Assembly (NCBI GenBank): GCA_016875255.1
Contig: VGRU01000055.1
Span: forward strand, 1 to 16,110
Direction of reading: 5' to 3'
Origin: Deltaproteobacteria bacterium
GTDB taxonomy: Bacteria > Desulfobacterota > BSN033 > UBA1163
DNA length: 16,110 nt
Numbering within the stretch: the first letter of the stretch is position 1; each line of letters starts with the position of its first letter. The notes under the pieces were generated by a model. It had not been told where the DNA came from, searched no databases, and saw only the letters and a program-made list of their open reading frames with translations. This document shows, piece by piece, positions 6,782 through 13,948 of this stretch. The position numbers and the translations under genes are program-made.

Positions 6782-6824
6782 GATTCTTATCAATTATGTT
6801 AAGTAATCAAGAATGATTTGTCAA
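6780..6824 (-). promoter_or_regulatory. AbiE operon promoter with overlapping inverted repeat
   Basis: On the minus strand TTGACA (6824-6819), a 17-nt spacer and TAACAT (6801-6796) make a good sigma70 promoter. Transcription should start near 6789, leaving only about 8 nt before the AbiEii ATG. The inverted repeat ATGATTCTT (6780-6788) / AAGAATGAT (6809-6817), matching at 8 of 9 positions, spans the -10 and the start codon. It is a plausible AbiEi operator, since AbiEi proteins autoregulate through promoter inverted repeats. Confidence 0.6.
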
Positions 6825-6903
6825 GAGGTGTTTATGGGCGGAGCATTGATAAATGATCATGTAAAGAGATTTCAGCCGGGTTACTTCTCTCTTCCTTTCT
6901 TTA

Positions 6904-7036
6904 GGGAACCTCTAATAATTCCAGATTCGTCACTCCCGCCCCGTATCAAGTACGGGATAAACTCCAGCGGGAGTCCAGTTATTTCAAGACCTTCTGGATT
7001 CCTGCTTTCGCAGGAATGACATTTTTAGAGGTAGCC
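6904..7036. repeat. Palindromic dispersed repeat, copy 1
   Basis: Outer arms GGGAACCTCTAA (6904-6915) and TTAGAGGTAGCC (7025-7036) are inverted repeats with two mismatches. Inside are CCCGTA/TACGGG (6940-6956) and a palindromic end around CCTGCTTTCGCAGG. The core TCCAGTTATTTCAAGAC (6974-6990) and GGGATAAACTCCAG (6954-6967) recur at 13791-13910. There is no ORF, so it is a non-autonomous dispersed repeat. It fills most of the gene-free stretch 6782-7105, which otherwise holds only the AbiE promoter and a possible plus-strand promoter. Confidence 0.75.
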
Positions 7037-7105
7037 TTTATTCTTACCATTTGACAATTATCTGGGGGTATGGGATAAGATTTTTATAAAGTTGAAAGGT
7101 TGAGT

Positions 7106-7291
7106 GTGCATCCCATCCAAGAAAAAATCTATCAATCGATGACGCCCGAGAAGAAGCTTCGGATAGCCCTCCAGCTCTATTCCTCTGCACGGCAGTTAAA
7201 AACAGCCGCTTTACGGCATGCCCATCCGGATTGGACCGAAAAAGAGCTTCAGGAAAAGGTCCGGGAGTTTTTCCTATATGGGAGAACCTAA
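7106..7291 (+). CDS. Small conserved-looking protein paired with a nucleotidyltransferase
   Basis: The product is 61 residues from GTG7106, chosen because AAAGG (7095-7099) is 6 nt upstream; TTG7100 abuts that site and is rejected, and ATG7139 has no ribosome binding site. The sequence is helical and charged: MTPEKKLRIALQLYSSARQL, then LRHAHPDWTEKELQEKVREF. I recall similar 50-60-residue proteins beside nucleotidyltransferases of this type, but no named function. There is no HEPN RxxxxH motif and no evident DNA-binding motif. It overlaps the next gene by 14 nt, so the two are coupled. A TTGACA at 7051-7056 with a weak TAAGAT 19 nt later may be the promoter. It could be an antitoxin or accessory factor (inference). 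Confidence 0.7.
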   Translation: MHPIQEKIYQSMTPEKKLRIALQLYSSARQLKTAALRHAHPDWTEKELQEKVREFFLYGRT

Positions 7292-7847
7292 CCTCTTCCA
7301 AATATTTATCAACCGTCTGAACAAGTTGGGGGTCCGATATATGGTCACCGGAGCCGTAGCTGCAATTGTCTATGGCGAGCCCCGTTTAACCCATGACATT
7401 GACTTGGTCATCGCATTAAAAACAGAGGACATCGAAAAAGTGCTGGAAAGTTTTTCCCCAAAAGAATTTTACTGTCCACCTCAAGAAAATATCAACCTTG
7501 AGATAAAACGCGCTTCTCGGGGCCATTTTAATATCATCCATTCTGAAACAGGGTTTAAGGCTGATTGCTACCTTATGGGGCAGGATGAATTGCATCACTG
7601 GGGAATGTTAAATCGAAAAGAATTCATTGTAGAAGGGGAGCCTATCTGGGTGGCACCTCCAGAGTATGTCATTTTGAGAAAACTGGAATATTACAAAGAA
7701 GGCAAATCACAGAAGCATCTAATGGATATTGCAAATATGTTGAGAGTTTCCTCCCATCAAATAGATTTCCCTCAGCTTCAGGATAAGATTAGAAGTTGCA
7801 GTTTGGAAAGGGAATGGATTGAGGCTAAAGGATTCTCCGGGGAATAA
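7278..7847 (+). CDS. Nucleotidyltransferase-fold protein, possible toxin of a two-gene module
   Basis: The product is 189 residues. YMVTGAVAAIVYGEPRLTHD (21-40), followed by IDLV, is a classic nucleotidyltransferase active site: a glycine-rich turn then D40-x-D42. A third acidic residue, D96 in FKADCYL, completes a likely metal triad. VAPPEYVILRKLEYYKEG then KHLMDIANML (125-155) resembles the helical tail of AbiEii-like and related proteins. It probably transfers a nucleotide to RNA or protein, but the substrate is unknown. ATG7278 is chosen because it overlaps the end of the small upstream gene and has GGGAG (7263-7267) 10 nt upstream; a longer start at 7218 would run deeply into that gene. 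The pair is toxin-antitoxin-like by architecture only. Confidence 0.8.
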   Translation: MGEPNLFQIFINRLNKLGVRYMVTGAVAAIVYGEPRLTHDIDLVIALKTEDIEKVLESFSPKEFYCPPQENINLEIKRASRGHFNIIHSETGFKADCYLMGQDELHHWGMLNRKEFIVEGEPIWVAPPEYVILRKLEYYKEGKSQKHLMDIANMLRVSSHQIDFPQLQDKIRSCSLEREWIEAKGFSGE

Positions 7848-7874
7848 TATTCTCTTCAACCTTAAAACCTTCAA

Positions 7875-9224
7875 CTAAAAAACCGGCTTCTGTTTCTCTT
7901 CCATCCCTTTCTTTTCATCAACCGTCCACAGGAGGATTCCGCCGACAATAAAGAAAACGAGGACGGAGAGGATGCCTGATTGAACGCTTCCGGTGATGGC
8001 GATCAGAATTCCATAGATGAGAGGGCCGAATACAGAGGCGAATTTGCCTGAGACGGCAAAGAAGCCGAAGAACTCGGCGCTGTTCGCATCGGGAGTAAAG
8101 ATCCCTTGAAGGGAACGGGAGGCGGCCTGACTTCCGCCCAGAACGATGCCTGTTAATACTCCTAATATCCAGTATTCTGTTTTAGGATCCCAGATGATCC
8201 CCAATTGAAAAGCCCAGACAACGATAAGAGACCAGATAACCAGAGAGATCATCACCGTTCTCTTGTTTCCTATGGCATCGGCCAGGAAACCGAAGGCCAG
8301 GGAGCCGAAAAAGGCGATCCCCTGAACCATCAGGAAGAAGAGGATGATCTCGCCGGTCTCCATACCGATGACTTGGGCGCCAAAGATGGAAGCCATGACG
8401 ATGACGGTTTCAATCCCTTCGTTATAGATCAAATAGGCCGCCAAAAACTTCGTCAATTCCCTGAAAGTCCTGATCCGGCCAAGGGTATGCCGAAGGCGGA
8501 TGTAACCTTCTCTGAAATAGCTCTTCCCGGGAGCAAGAGGGACCTTCTGCGCCCTCTCTCTCAGAAGAAAAAAAGTGGGGAGGGAGAAAACGAACCACCA
8601 CAGGGAAACGGAAAGAAAACAGTCCTGAACGGAAAAAGACCCTTCCTGATACCCAAGGACTCCGGGATATTTTAACATCACCAGGTTAATGGCCAGAAGA
8701 GCCCCGCCTCCGATATATCCCAATGCCCAGCCGAAACCTGAGATGCGGCCGATATTTTGATCGTTCGAGATTTCAGGAAGGAAGGCATTGTAATAGACAT
8801 TGCCTCCTGCAAAACCGATGTTAGCGATGATGAAGAAGATCGCCCCGCGCCAGTAATTTCCTTCCTGAACAAAATAGAGGAGGCCGGTGAAGAGGACAGC
8901 GATATAGCAGAAGGCCATCAGAAACCGCTTCTTTGATGCTGAAGCGTCAGCGACCGCCCCTAAGAACGGGGAAAGGATGGCGGAGATAAGCATGCTGAGA
9001 GAAACGGAAAAGGTGAAGAAGGAAGCGCCGTGGAGACGGAATCCAAGGAGTTCGACCCCTCTCTCCCCTCCGGCGACCACCGTGGCAAAGTAGTGATTGA
9101 AGATGACAGCGAGAATCGTCGTGGCAAAGGCTGAGTTTGCAAAATCATATATCGCCCAGCCGAAGAGCTCACGCTTCCTTACGATGGTGGGGTGATGGGG
9201 TGTTGGGGAGATATTTAAACCCAC
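7875..9224 (-). CDS. MFS transporter, UMF1/Atg22-like family
   Basis: The product is 449 residues with about 12 hydrophobic membrane segments, the size of a major facilitator. FGWAIYDFANSAFATTI (21-37) is the hallmark opening of the UMF1 (Atg22-like) family. The loop after the second segment carries GAVADASASKKRF, an MFS A-like motif, and GFLADAIGNKR is its second-half counterpart. The substrate is unknown; fungal Atg22 exports amino acids from the vacuole, but that should not be transferred here. The start is GTG9224, with no clear ribosome binding site. Residues 1-15 come from a C-rich stretch and may not be translated, but no later start precedes the first membrane segment. It is followed on the same strand by nothing until the opposite-strand nucleotidyltransferase. 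Confidence 0.85.
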   Translation of the reverse strand: MGLNISPTPHHPTIVRKRELFGWAIYDFANSAFATTILAVIFNHYFATVVAGGERGVELLGFRLHGASFFTFSVSLSMLISAILSPFLGAVADASASKKRFLMAFCYIAVLFTGLLYFVQEGNYWRGAIFFIIANIGFAGGNVYYNAFLPEISNDQNIGRISGFGWALGYIGGGALLAINLVMLKYPGVLGYQEGSFSVQDCFLSVSLWWFVFSLPTFFLLRERAQKVPLAPGKSYFREGYIRLRHTLGRIRTFRELTKFLAAYLIYNEGIETVIVMASIFGAQVIGMETGEIILFFLMVQGIAFFGSLAFGFLADAIGNKRTVMISLVIWSLIVVWAFQLGIIWDPKTEYWILGVLTGIVLGGSQAASRSLQGIFTPDANSAEFFGFFAVSGKFASVFGPLIYGILIAITGSVQSGILSVLVFFIVGGILLWTVDEKKGMEEKQKPVF

Positions 9225-9252
9225 AATGAAAATTGCAAAGTTATCAATGAAA

Positions 9253-9330
9253 AATTAGCAATGAAAGAAATGGCACATCAATCATTATTCGTTATCTGGA
9301 ATTGCCCTTGCTAATTGATCATTGCTAATT
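9253..9330. repeat. Inverted ATTAGCAATGA-type repeats
   Basis: AATTAGCAATGA (9253-9264) is perfectly inverted as TCATTGCTAATT (9319-9330), and a further TTGCTAATT stands at 9308-9316. These short repeats fill the gap between the ABC permease stop and the MFS start. They could fold into a hairpin after the permease gene, but no T-run follows. Confidence 0.6.
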
Positions 9331-9350
9331 GGCCATTTTGCAATGATCAG

Positions 9351-10316
9351 TTACACAGTTCGGATCTCCTGTCTCATGAAAACAAGATAGCAGATTCCGA
9401 AGCAGAGAAGAGTGATTGCCACAATCGAAATAAGATGGGGAATGACGATAAAGATGCTCTCCAGAAGGGGAAGAGGGCTCTGGAAGCGACTCATGGAAAA
9501 CCTTTCCAGGGGGCCCATCAGAATCAATGTCCTCGTGGTCTTTCGCATCGGATCGAGAATGGTCGTCGTGGCTTCACTGTAAAGCGTCATGGGAGAAACC
9601 AGGGAGGTGAGCCTCTGAATCCGCTCATGCCGGATCAGCATTTCCGCATCAACCCCGGAAGCGGTCTGGGTGACGGGAGCAACCGCATCAGACAAAACGC
9701 TTGCTCCAAGGCTCACAAAGAAAGAGAAGAATATCCAGATGGCCAGCGACGCCAGAGCAGAGGTGGCTGCGCTCTTGAAGATCACGGAGAAGAGGATCGA
9801 TATCCCCAGCCAGAAGGAGATGTAGAGAAGGCTGATGACGACGTAGATGACCAGACGCGACACCTCTTCCACACCCGGCACCACTCCGACCAACCGGATG
9901 CCGAGGCCCGAGATGAGGAGGACAGTGGCGACCAGGATGATCGCGATGATCGCAACACCCGATAGAAATTTGGCATTGATGATCGAGTCGCGAAAGATCG
10001 GCTGAGAGACCAGTTTCGACAGAGTCCTTGAAACCCGCTCCCGGTTGATCGAATCAAAGCCTAAAAAGATGCCCAGGAGAGGGCCGAAAAAGCCGATGAA
10101 CTGAACGAAGGAGAAGAGTTTCCCTGTCGAAGTGAAAAGGAGCAGAAAAATGAGCGAGGGCTTGGCCATCCCTTTCAATTCCTCCTGGATCGCCATCCCT
10201 ACCATGGATGTGATGATCACACCGACCATCACGATGAGGGCTGAAATGAGGAGAAACCGAAGACTGTTGAAATGGTCCTCCATCTCCTTTCTAAATATCG
10301 TTAAGATCCCGTACAA
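9351..10316 (-). CDS. ABC-2-type transporter permease
   Basis: The product is 321 residues with about six membrane segments (roughly 20-42, 70-88, 116-138, 155-177, 184-206, 288-314). GFDSINRERVSRTLSKLVSQ (86-105), followed by PIFR and AKFLSG, is the typical ABC-2/NosY-like element between the second and third segments. It would form the membrane channel of an exporter with the ATPase encoded just upstream. The start is TTG10316, well supported by AAGGAGG (10329-10323) 6 nt before it and by standing 1 nt after the ATPase stop. The extracytoplasmic loop between the fifth and sixth segments (about 207-287) is long and may meet the NEW3 partner. The substrate is unknown. Confidence 0.88.
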   Translation of the reverse strand: MYGILTIFRKEMEDHFNSLRFLLISALIVMVGVIITSMVGMAIQEELKGMAKPSLIFLLLFTSTGKLFSFVQFIGFFGPLLGIFLGFDSINRERVSRTLSKLVSQPIFRDSIINAKFLSGVAIIAIILVATVLLISGLGIRLVGVVPGVEEVSRLVIYVVISLLYISFWLGISILFSVIFKSAATSALASLAIWIFFSFFVSLGASVLSDAVAPVTQTASGVDAEMLIRHERIQRLTSLVSPMTLYSEATTTILDPMRKTTRTLILMGPLERFSMSRFQSPLPLLESIFIVIPHLISIVAITLLCFGICYLVFMRQEIRTV

Positions 10317-10317
10317 T

Positions 10318-11070
10318 TTAGGCCTCCTTAAAGTACTTCATATAGATCTCTTCGAGCGTATAATCTTGCTGGTCCAATCCCAGCTTCTTCTTTGCCAGTT
10401 CCTCAATGGGACCGATCGCCACCAGATTCCCGTTGATCATGATTCCCACCCGGTCACAGATCCTCTGGACCTGATCGAGCAGATGGGAGGAAAGAAAAAG
10501 GGTGATATTCTTTTCCCTGCTCAGGGAATGGATGAGGTCGAGCATCCGGTTTGTTCCATCGGGATCGAGTCCAATCGTGGGCTCATCGAGAAAGACGAGC
10601 TTCGGCTCCTTGATCAATACTTCGGCGATCCCGAGTCGCTGTCTCATTCCCTTTGAAAAGGTTCCCACTTTCTTGGTTGATTCCTCTGAAAGGCCAACCA
10701 TCTCCAGCCAGTAGTCAATTCTCTTTTCAGAGACCTCTCCGGAGATCCGGTTTAGCTTCGCAATATACCTGAGGTTCTGCCTCGCATCCATATCATCATA
10801 GAAACCGACGTTCTCAGGCAGGTAACCCACTTTCTCCTTCACCTTAAAGGGTTCCCGGGTCGGATCGAATCCGATGACCTTCGCCCTTCCGGAGGTCGGT
10901 TCGGTGAGGCCGAGAAACATAAGCAGTGTCGTTGTCTTGCCCGCTCCATTCGGACCGAGGAATCCGAAGACCTCTCCTTCTTCAATTTTGATGTTGAGAT
11001 GATCCACTGCGGTCCGGGACCCGTATTTCTTCGTCAAATCCTCGGTTTCAACGATAATCTGTCCTTTCAC
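10318..11070 (-). CDS. ABC transporter ATP-binding protein
   Basis: The product is 250 residues, one complete ABC nucleotide-binding domain: Walker A GPNGAGKTT (39-47), a YLPENVGF segment at the Q-loop (Glu in place of Gln, as in many ABC-2 exporters), signature FSKGMRQRL (138-146), Walker B LVFLDEP (158-164) and switch H196. It should power the permease encoded 1 nt downstream. GTG11070 is chosen because GGAGG (11082-11078), inside the end of the preceding gene, is 7 nt upstream and the GTG follows that gene's TAA by 1 nt. A longer frame from 11121 would overlap the NEW3 gene and lack this support. All catalytic motifs are intact. Confidence 0.92.
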   Translation of the reverse strand: MKGQIIVETEDLTKKYGSRTAVDHLNIKIEEGEVFGFLGPNGAGKTTTLLMFLGLTEPTSGRAKVIGFDPTREPFKVKEKVGYLPENVGFYDDMDARQNLRYIAKLNRISGEVSEKRIDYWLEMVGLSEESTKKVGTFSKGMRQRLGIAEVLIKEPKLVFLDEPTIGLDPDGTNRMLDLIHSLSREKNITLFLSSHLLDQVQRICDRVGIMINGNLVAIGPIEELAKKKLGLDQQDYTLEEIYMKYFKEA

Positions 11071-11071
11071 C

Positions 11072-12283
11072 TTAACGCCTCCCCAACCAGATGAACAGAC
11101 CACACAGGCCTGCGATGACAAAGATGATGATTCCGATCCCGATCCATCCCCAGGCTGTTGAAGCCCTCACCGTTGTTCTCATCTCCACGGTCTTGCTGCT
11201 CCCCTTCTCGCCATCCACCATCAATCCGACGGAGTAATCTCCCACCAGCGCTTCCTTGGCTGGAGTGATGGTGACTTCCACCTGTTTCAGCGCATTGGGT
11301 TCCAACGCTTCGATCTTTTCGGGATTGAACTTTACCTCCCAGTTTTCAGGTTTAAAGGAGGTGAAACTGACATTGCGGTTGACAGCGGAGCCTGTATTCT
11401 TGACGAAGAGAGAGACAGTCGCCGGTTTTCCCACCATCGTCTCCAGCGACAGGATTCCGGTGGGCGTCCCTGCATCCAGTTTGTAAATGCCGGTGAGCAC
11501 TACCATCAACTTCGCTTCCGCCTTCTGCTCTCCCGAAGTGATCTTTACCTGGACAGGATATTCTCCTGACTTTGCGTCTCTGGGCGGCGACACCTCGACA
11601 GCGACCGTCTGGCTCTGTCCGCCTTTCATCCGGAGGCTCGAAATCTGTTTGGCCTCATAGGCGGGTTTGAAGTTGATCTCCCACTTCTCGGGCCCGATGG
11701 CCGCAAGGTTAAAGGCTCGATCGCTCTCGCTCTTATTCAACACTTCGAGGGAAAATTCGAACCGGGCATCGGTCTGGCCTCTCAAGACGGGATATGAGGT
11801 GGTGATTTGGATATCATCCGCTCCCGGGACCCTCTCCTGCACATTCACTGTTAACTTATGGGTCGAAGTGAATTTCCCGTCAGCGGTTTGAGCATCAAAC
11901 TGAAAGACATAACCGCCGGGGCCAATGGTTTTGTCAGGTTCGAGGCTGAGGGCTAAATTTCTCGACTTTCCATTTGCCACATACATCCCGGCCACAAGAT
12001 AACTCCCGCCCTTCATCGTCGCCTTCCATCCCTTGGGAACCGTTGAGATCTTCACATCGATCGTCTCATCTGCCCGGCCTTTATTTTCGAGGGTCAGATC
12101 CATCCGAACGGTCTCCCCCTTTCCAGTGGACACTATTGAAAATTCCGGGTAGACGGTAATCCCCCGCTCCGGCCTCGTGTCCTTCTTCTCCTCCGCAGCA
12201 AAGATGAAAGCTGGAGAAAGAAGAGAGAGACACATCACAACGATTAGAAAAAACAAACCCTGCTTCATTCTCATCCGACCCAT
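11072..12283 (-). CDS. Exported NEW3-repeat protein (COG1470-like) anchored by a C-terminal helix
   Basis: The product is 403 residues. A signal peptide covers about 7-30 (ends AFIFAA). Three Ig-like NEW3-type repeats follow at about 45-150, 158-262 and 272-371. Each carries an N-K/T-G or N-K-S strand and a P-x-x-W element: VPKGWKATM (82-90), GPEKWEINF (197-205), KPENWEVKF (311-319). A single helix at 377-400 and the end WLGRR anchor it, so most of the protein should lie outside the membrane. The start has GGAGG (12295-12291) 7 nt upstream. It leads a tight operon with the ATPase and permease, which suggests a substrate-binding or scaffold part of that exporter (inference). The family is widespread in this context, but no substrate is known. 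Confidence 0.85.
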   Translation of the reverse strand: MGRMRMKQGLFFLIVVMCLSLLSPAFIFAAEEKKDTRPERGITVYPEFSIVSTGKGETVRMDLTLENKGRADETIDVKISTVPKGWKATMKGGSYLVAGMYVANGKSRNLALSLEPDKTIGPGGYVFQFDAQTADGKFTSTHKLTVNVQERVPGADDIQITTSYPVLRGQTDARFEFSLEVLNKSESDRAFNLAAIGPEKWEINFKPAYEAKQISSLRMKGGQSQTVAVEVSPPRDAKSGEYPVQVKITSGEQKAEAKLMVVLTGIYKLDAGTPTGILSLETMVGKPATVSLFVKNTGSAVNRNVSFTSFKPENWEVKFNPEKIEALEPNALKQVEVTITPAKEALVGDYSVGLMVDGEKGSSKTVEMRTTVRASTAWGWIGIGIIIFVIAGLCGLFIWLGRR

Positions 12284-12332
12284 AACCCTACCTCCTCGGT
12301 CTATTCTTAAAGCCTCTTATTTTGGTGGAGAT

Positions 12333-12361
12333 AATTTAACCAGCTATTGAGTAACTGTCAA
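12333..12361 (-). promoter_or_regulatory. Sigma70-type promoter of the NEW3-ABC operon
   Basis: On the minus strand TTGACA (12361-12356), a 17-nt spacer and TAAATT (12338-12333) precede the NEW3 gene. Transcription would start near 12326 and give a leader of about 43 nt. The -35 is perfect and the -10 matches 4 of 6. Confidence 0.55.
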
Positions 12362-12377
12362 GTGGCTTGGCAGGCCT

Positions 12378-12635
12378 GATGACACAGATTTTTGAAAATG
12401 ATTTCACAGATTTCTCTTCATTCATCAATGACGGTCTCGTAAAAAGTCCTGGTTTGTCGCCCTGAACTTGTTGATTCACATTCGTTCATCACTTCGCGAC
12501 AGGGTCTCGTAAGTTCTTGATTTTGTTAGATGCTGAACCAAGTTCAGCATGACGTTTCCTTTGTTTTTCGACTTTTTACGAGATTGTCATCAATGAATTT
12601 CTAATCTGTGTAATCGGTTTCTAATCAGTGTAATC
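12378..12635. repeat. Nested MITE-like palindromic element
   Basis: The core is a 175-bp segment with 27-nt terminal inverted repeats, 12422-12448 against 12570-12596, four mismatches, sharing the block TCTCGTAAAAAGTC. Inside is a perfect hairpin ATGCTGAAC/GTTCAGCAT (12530-12550). Outside it, both flanks carry two copies of a GATTACACAGATT-like unit in opposite orientation (12378-12390 and 12400-12412 left; 12603-12615 and 12623-12635 right). There is no ORF, so it is non-autonomous. The last right-hand unit supplies the TGA of the threonine synthase gene. It fills most of the 12284-12633 gap; the rest is the NEW3 promoter and leader. Confidence 0.75.
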
Positions 12636-13764
12636 AGAAATCTTTGGATTTTCCAAAGATTTCTATCTTTTCCACGGCCTTTAACCCTGTTCCCGTCAGA
12701 CTCGATACGATGACCTCTTTTCTCCCCTTGCTTTTTAAATACTTCTTCAGTCCGGCGATGGTAGCCGCAGAGGTGGGCTCGATGAAGTGGCCTCTTCGGC
12801 CCATCTCTCTCAGGGCCGGCATAACCTCTCTCTCGGTCACAGTCAGAATCTCTCCGACAGTCTCCCGGATTGCCTTCAGGATCTGTTTCCCCCTGACAGG
12901 CTCAGCAATGGCAATTCCCTCTGCCATCGTCTCCCCCTTTATAATAGACGGGGCCTCCTCTAACTCTTTCACAAAACCCTGATAAAGCGGGGCGCAGGCC
13001 GTTGATTGAATTCCCACCAATCTTGGAATTTTTTTAACCTTCCCCGCTTCCTTCAATTCCTTAAACCCGATGTAGGCTCCTAACAAAAGCGTCCCGTGTC
13101 CAACAGGAAGGATGAGCGTATCCGGAGATTTCCACCCCATCTGCTCCCATACCTCAAACGCAAAGGTCTTTGTTCCGTGGAGAAAGTAGGGGTTCCAGCT
13201 GTGGCTGGCGTAGTAGGTTTTTTTAGCCGCCTCCATCGTCACCTGTGCTGTCTTCTCCCTCGAGCCTTCGATCTTTCTCAAATTCGCCCCGTATGTCTGA
13301 ATCTGGACCAATTTTCCTGAAGAGGTCGATTGGGGGACATAGATGTCACACCCGATTCCTGCCTTCGCACAGTAAGCCGCAATGGCTGATCCCGCATTGC
13401 CTGAAGAGTCCTCAACAACCTTGTTAATCCCAAGCTCCCGGGCCTTGCTGATGAGCACCGCGGCCCCCCGGTCCTTGTAGGAACCTGTCGGAAAGAGGTA
13501 ATCGATCTTGACCCATACCCTGCGACCGCGAAACTCCATCTCTTCAAGGGGGGTAAACCCTTCTCCCATGGAAAGAATCGATCTGTCTTTCTGTATTGGA
13601 ATAGCTTCCCTGTACCGCCACAGGTCCGGCCTTCTTTTCAGGATCTTTTCAGTGAAAAACTCCGGCGTGAATTCCAGATCAAGGAAAGAACCGCAGTCGC
13701 ATCGCCATCGGGTCGTGTTGACGGAATAGGTTCGATGACACTCAGGGCAGTAGAATTTTTCCAT
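12634..13764 (-). CDS. thrC: Threonine synthase (PLP-dependent, zinc-ribbon type)
   Basis: The product is 376 residues. A zinc-ribbon-like N-terminus has C6, C9, C22 and C24. GEGFTPL (68-74) precedes the PLP site PTGSYKDRG (92-100), whose K97 should bind the cofactor. SSGNAGSAIAAY (120-131) and PVGHGTLLLG (220-229) match the substrate loop and the phosphate-cradle glycine loop. The enzyme would convert O-phosphohomoserine to threonine in the cytoplasm. A related fold-II PLP enzyme is possible, but motif order and size favour threonine synthase. No clear ribosome binding site precedes ATG13764. The 5' side is a dispersed repeat, and the 3' end (stop 12634-12636) lies in another repeat. No other threonine pathway gene is visible. 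Confidence 0.85.
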   Translation of the reverse strand: MEKFYCPECHRTYSVNTTRWRCDCGSFLDLEFTPEFFTEKILKRRPDLWRYREAIPIQKDRSILSMGEGFTPLEEMEFRGRRVWVKIDYLFPTGSYKDRGAAVLISKARELGINKVVEDSSGNAGSAIAAYCAKAGIGCDIYVPQSTSSGKLVQIQTYGANLRKIEGSREKTAQVTMEAAKKTYYASHSWNPYFLHGTKTFAFEVWEQMGWKSPDTLILPVGHGTLLLGAYIGFKELKEAGKVKKIPRLVGIQSTACAPLYQGFVKELEEAPSIIKGETMAEGIAIAEPVRGKQILKAIRETVGEILTVTEREVMPALREMGRRGHFIEPTSAATIAGLKKYLKSKGRKEVIVSSLTGTGLKAVEKIEIFGKSKDF

Positions 13765-13790
13765 CTACGGCTTCAATAATTACAACAAAG

Positions 13791-13910
13791 TTCGTCATTC
13801 CGGCCCCGATTTCCATCGGGATAAACTCCAGCCGGAATCCAGTTATTTCAAGACTTTTTGGATGCCCCCGTATTAAGTACGGGGCAGGCTCCTCAAGTCC
13901 GGCATGAAGG
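13791..13910. repeat. Palindromic dispersed repeat, copy 2
   Basis: This is a diverged relative of the repeat at 6904-7036. It shares GGGATAAACTCCAG (13818-13831) and TCCAGTTATTTCAAGAC (13838-13854) exactly, as well as the CCCGTA...TACGGG hairpin (here 13866-13884). It also has CCCGAT/ATCGGG (13805-13820). It fills most of the gap between the histidine kinase stop and the threonine synthase start. Confidence 0.75.
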
Positions 13911-13948
13911 AAAAGAAGATTTGTGAACAGGCTCTATTTGAACAATTT

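Noticed and set aside
8205..8675. Plus-strand ORF of 156 codons opposite the MFS gene
   Set aside because: It is an antisense shadow of a clear membrane transporter; the polar composition has no family resemblance.
9315..9965. Plus-strand ORF of 216 codons opposite the ABC permease
   Set aside because: The composition is highly charged and repetitive, and it mirrors the well-supported permease gene on the other strand.
11071..11121. Longer ATPase start at 11121
   Set aside because: It would overlap the NEW3 gene by 50 nt and lacks a ribosome binding site; GTG11070 has one at the right spacing.
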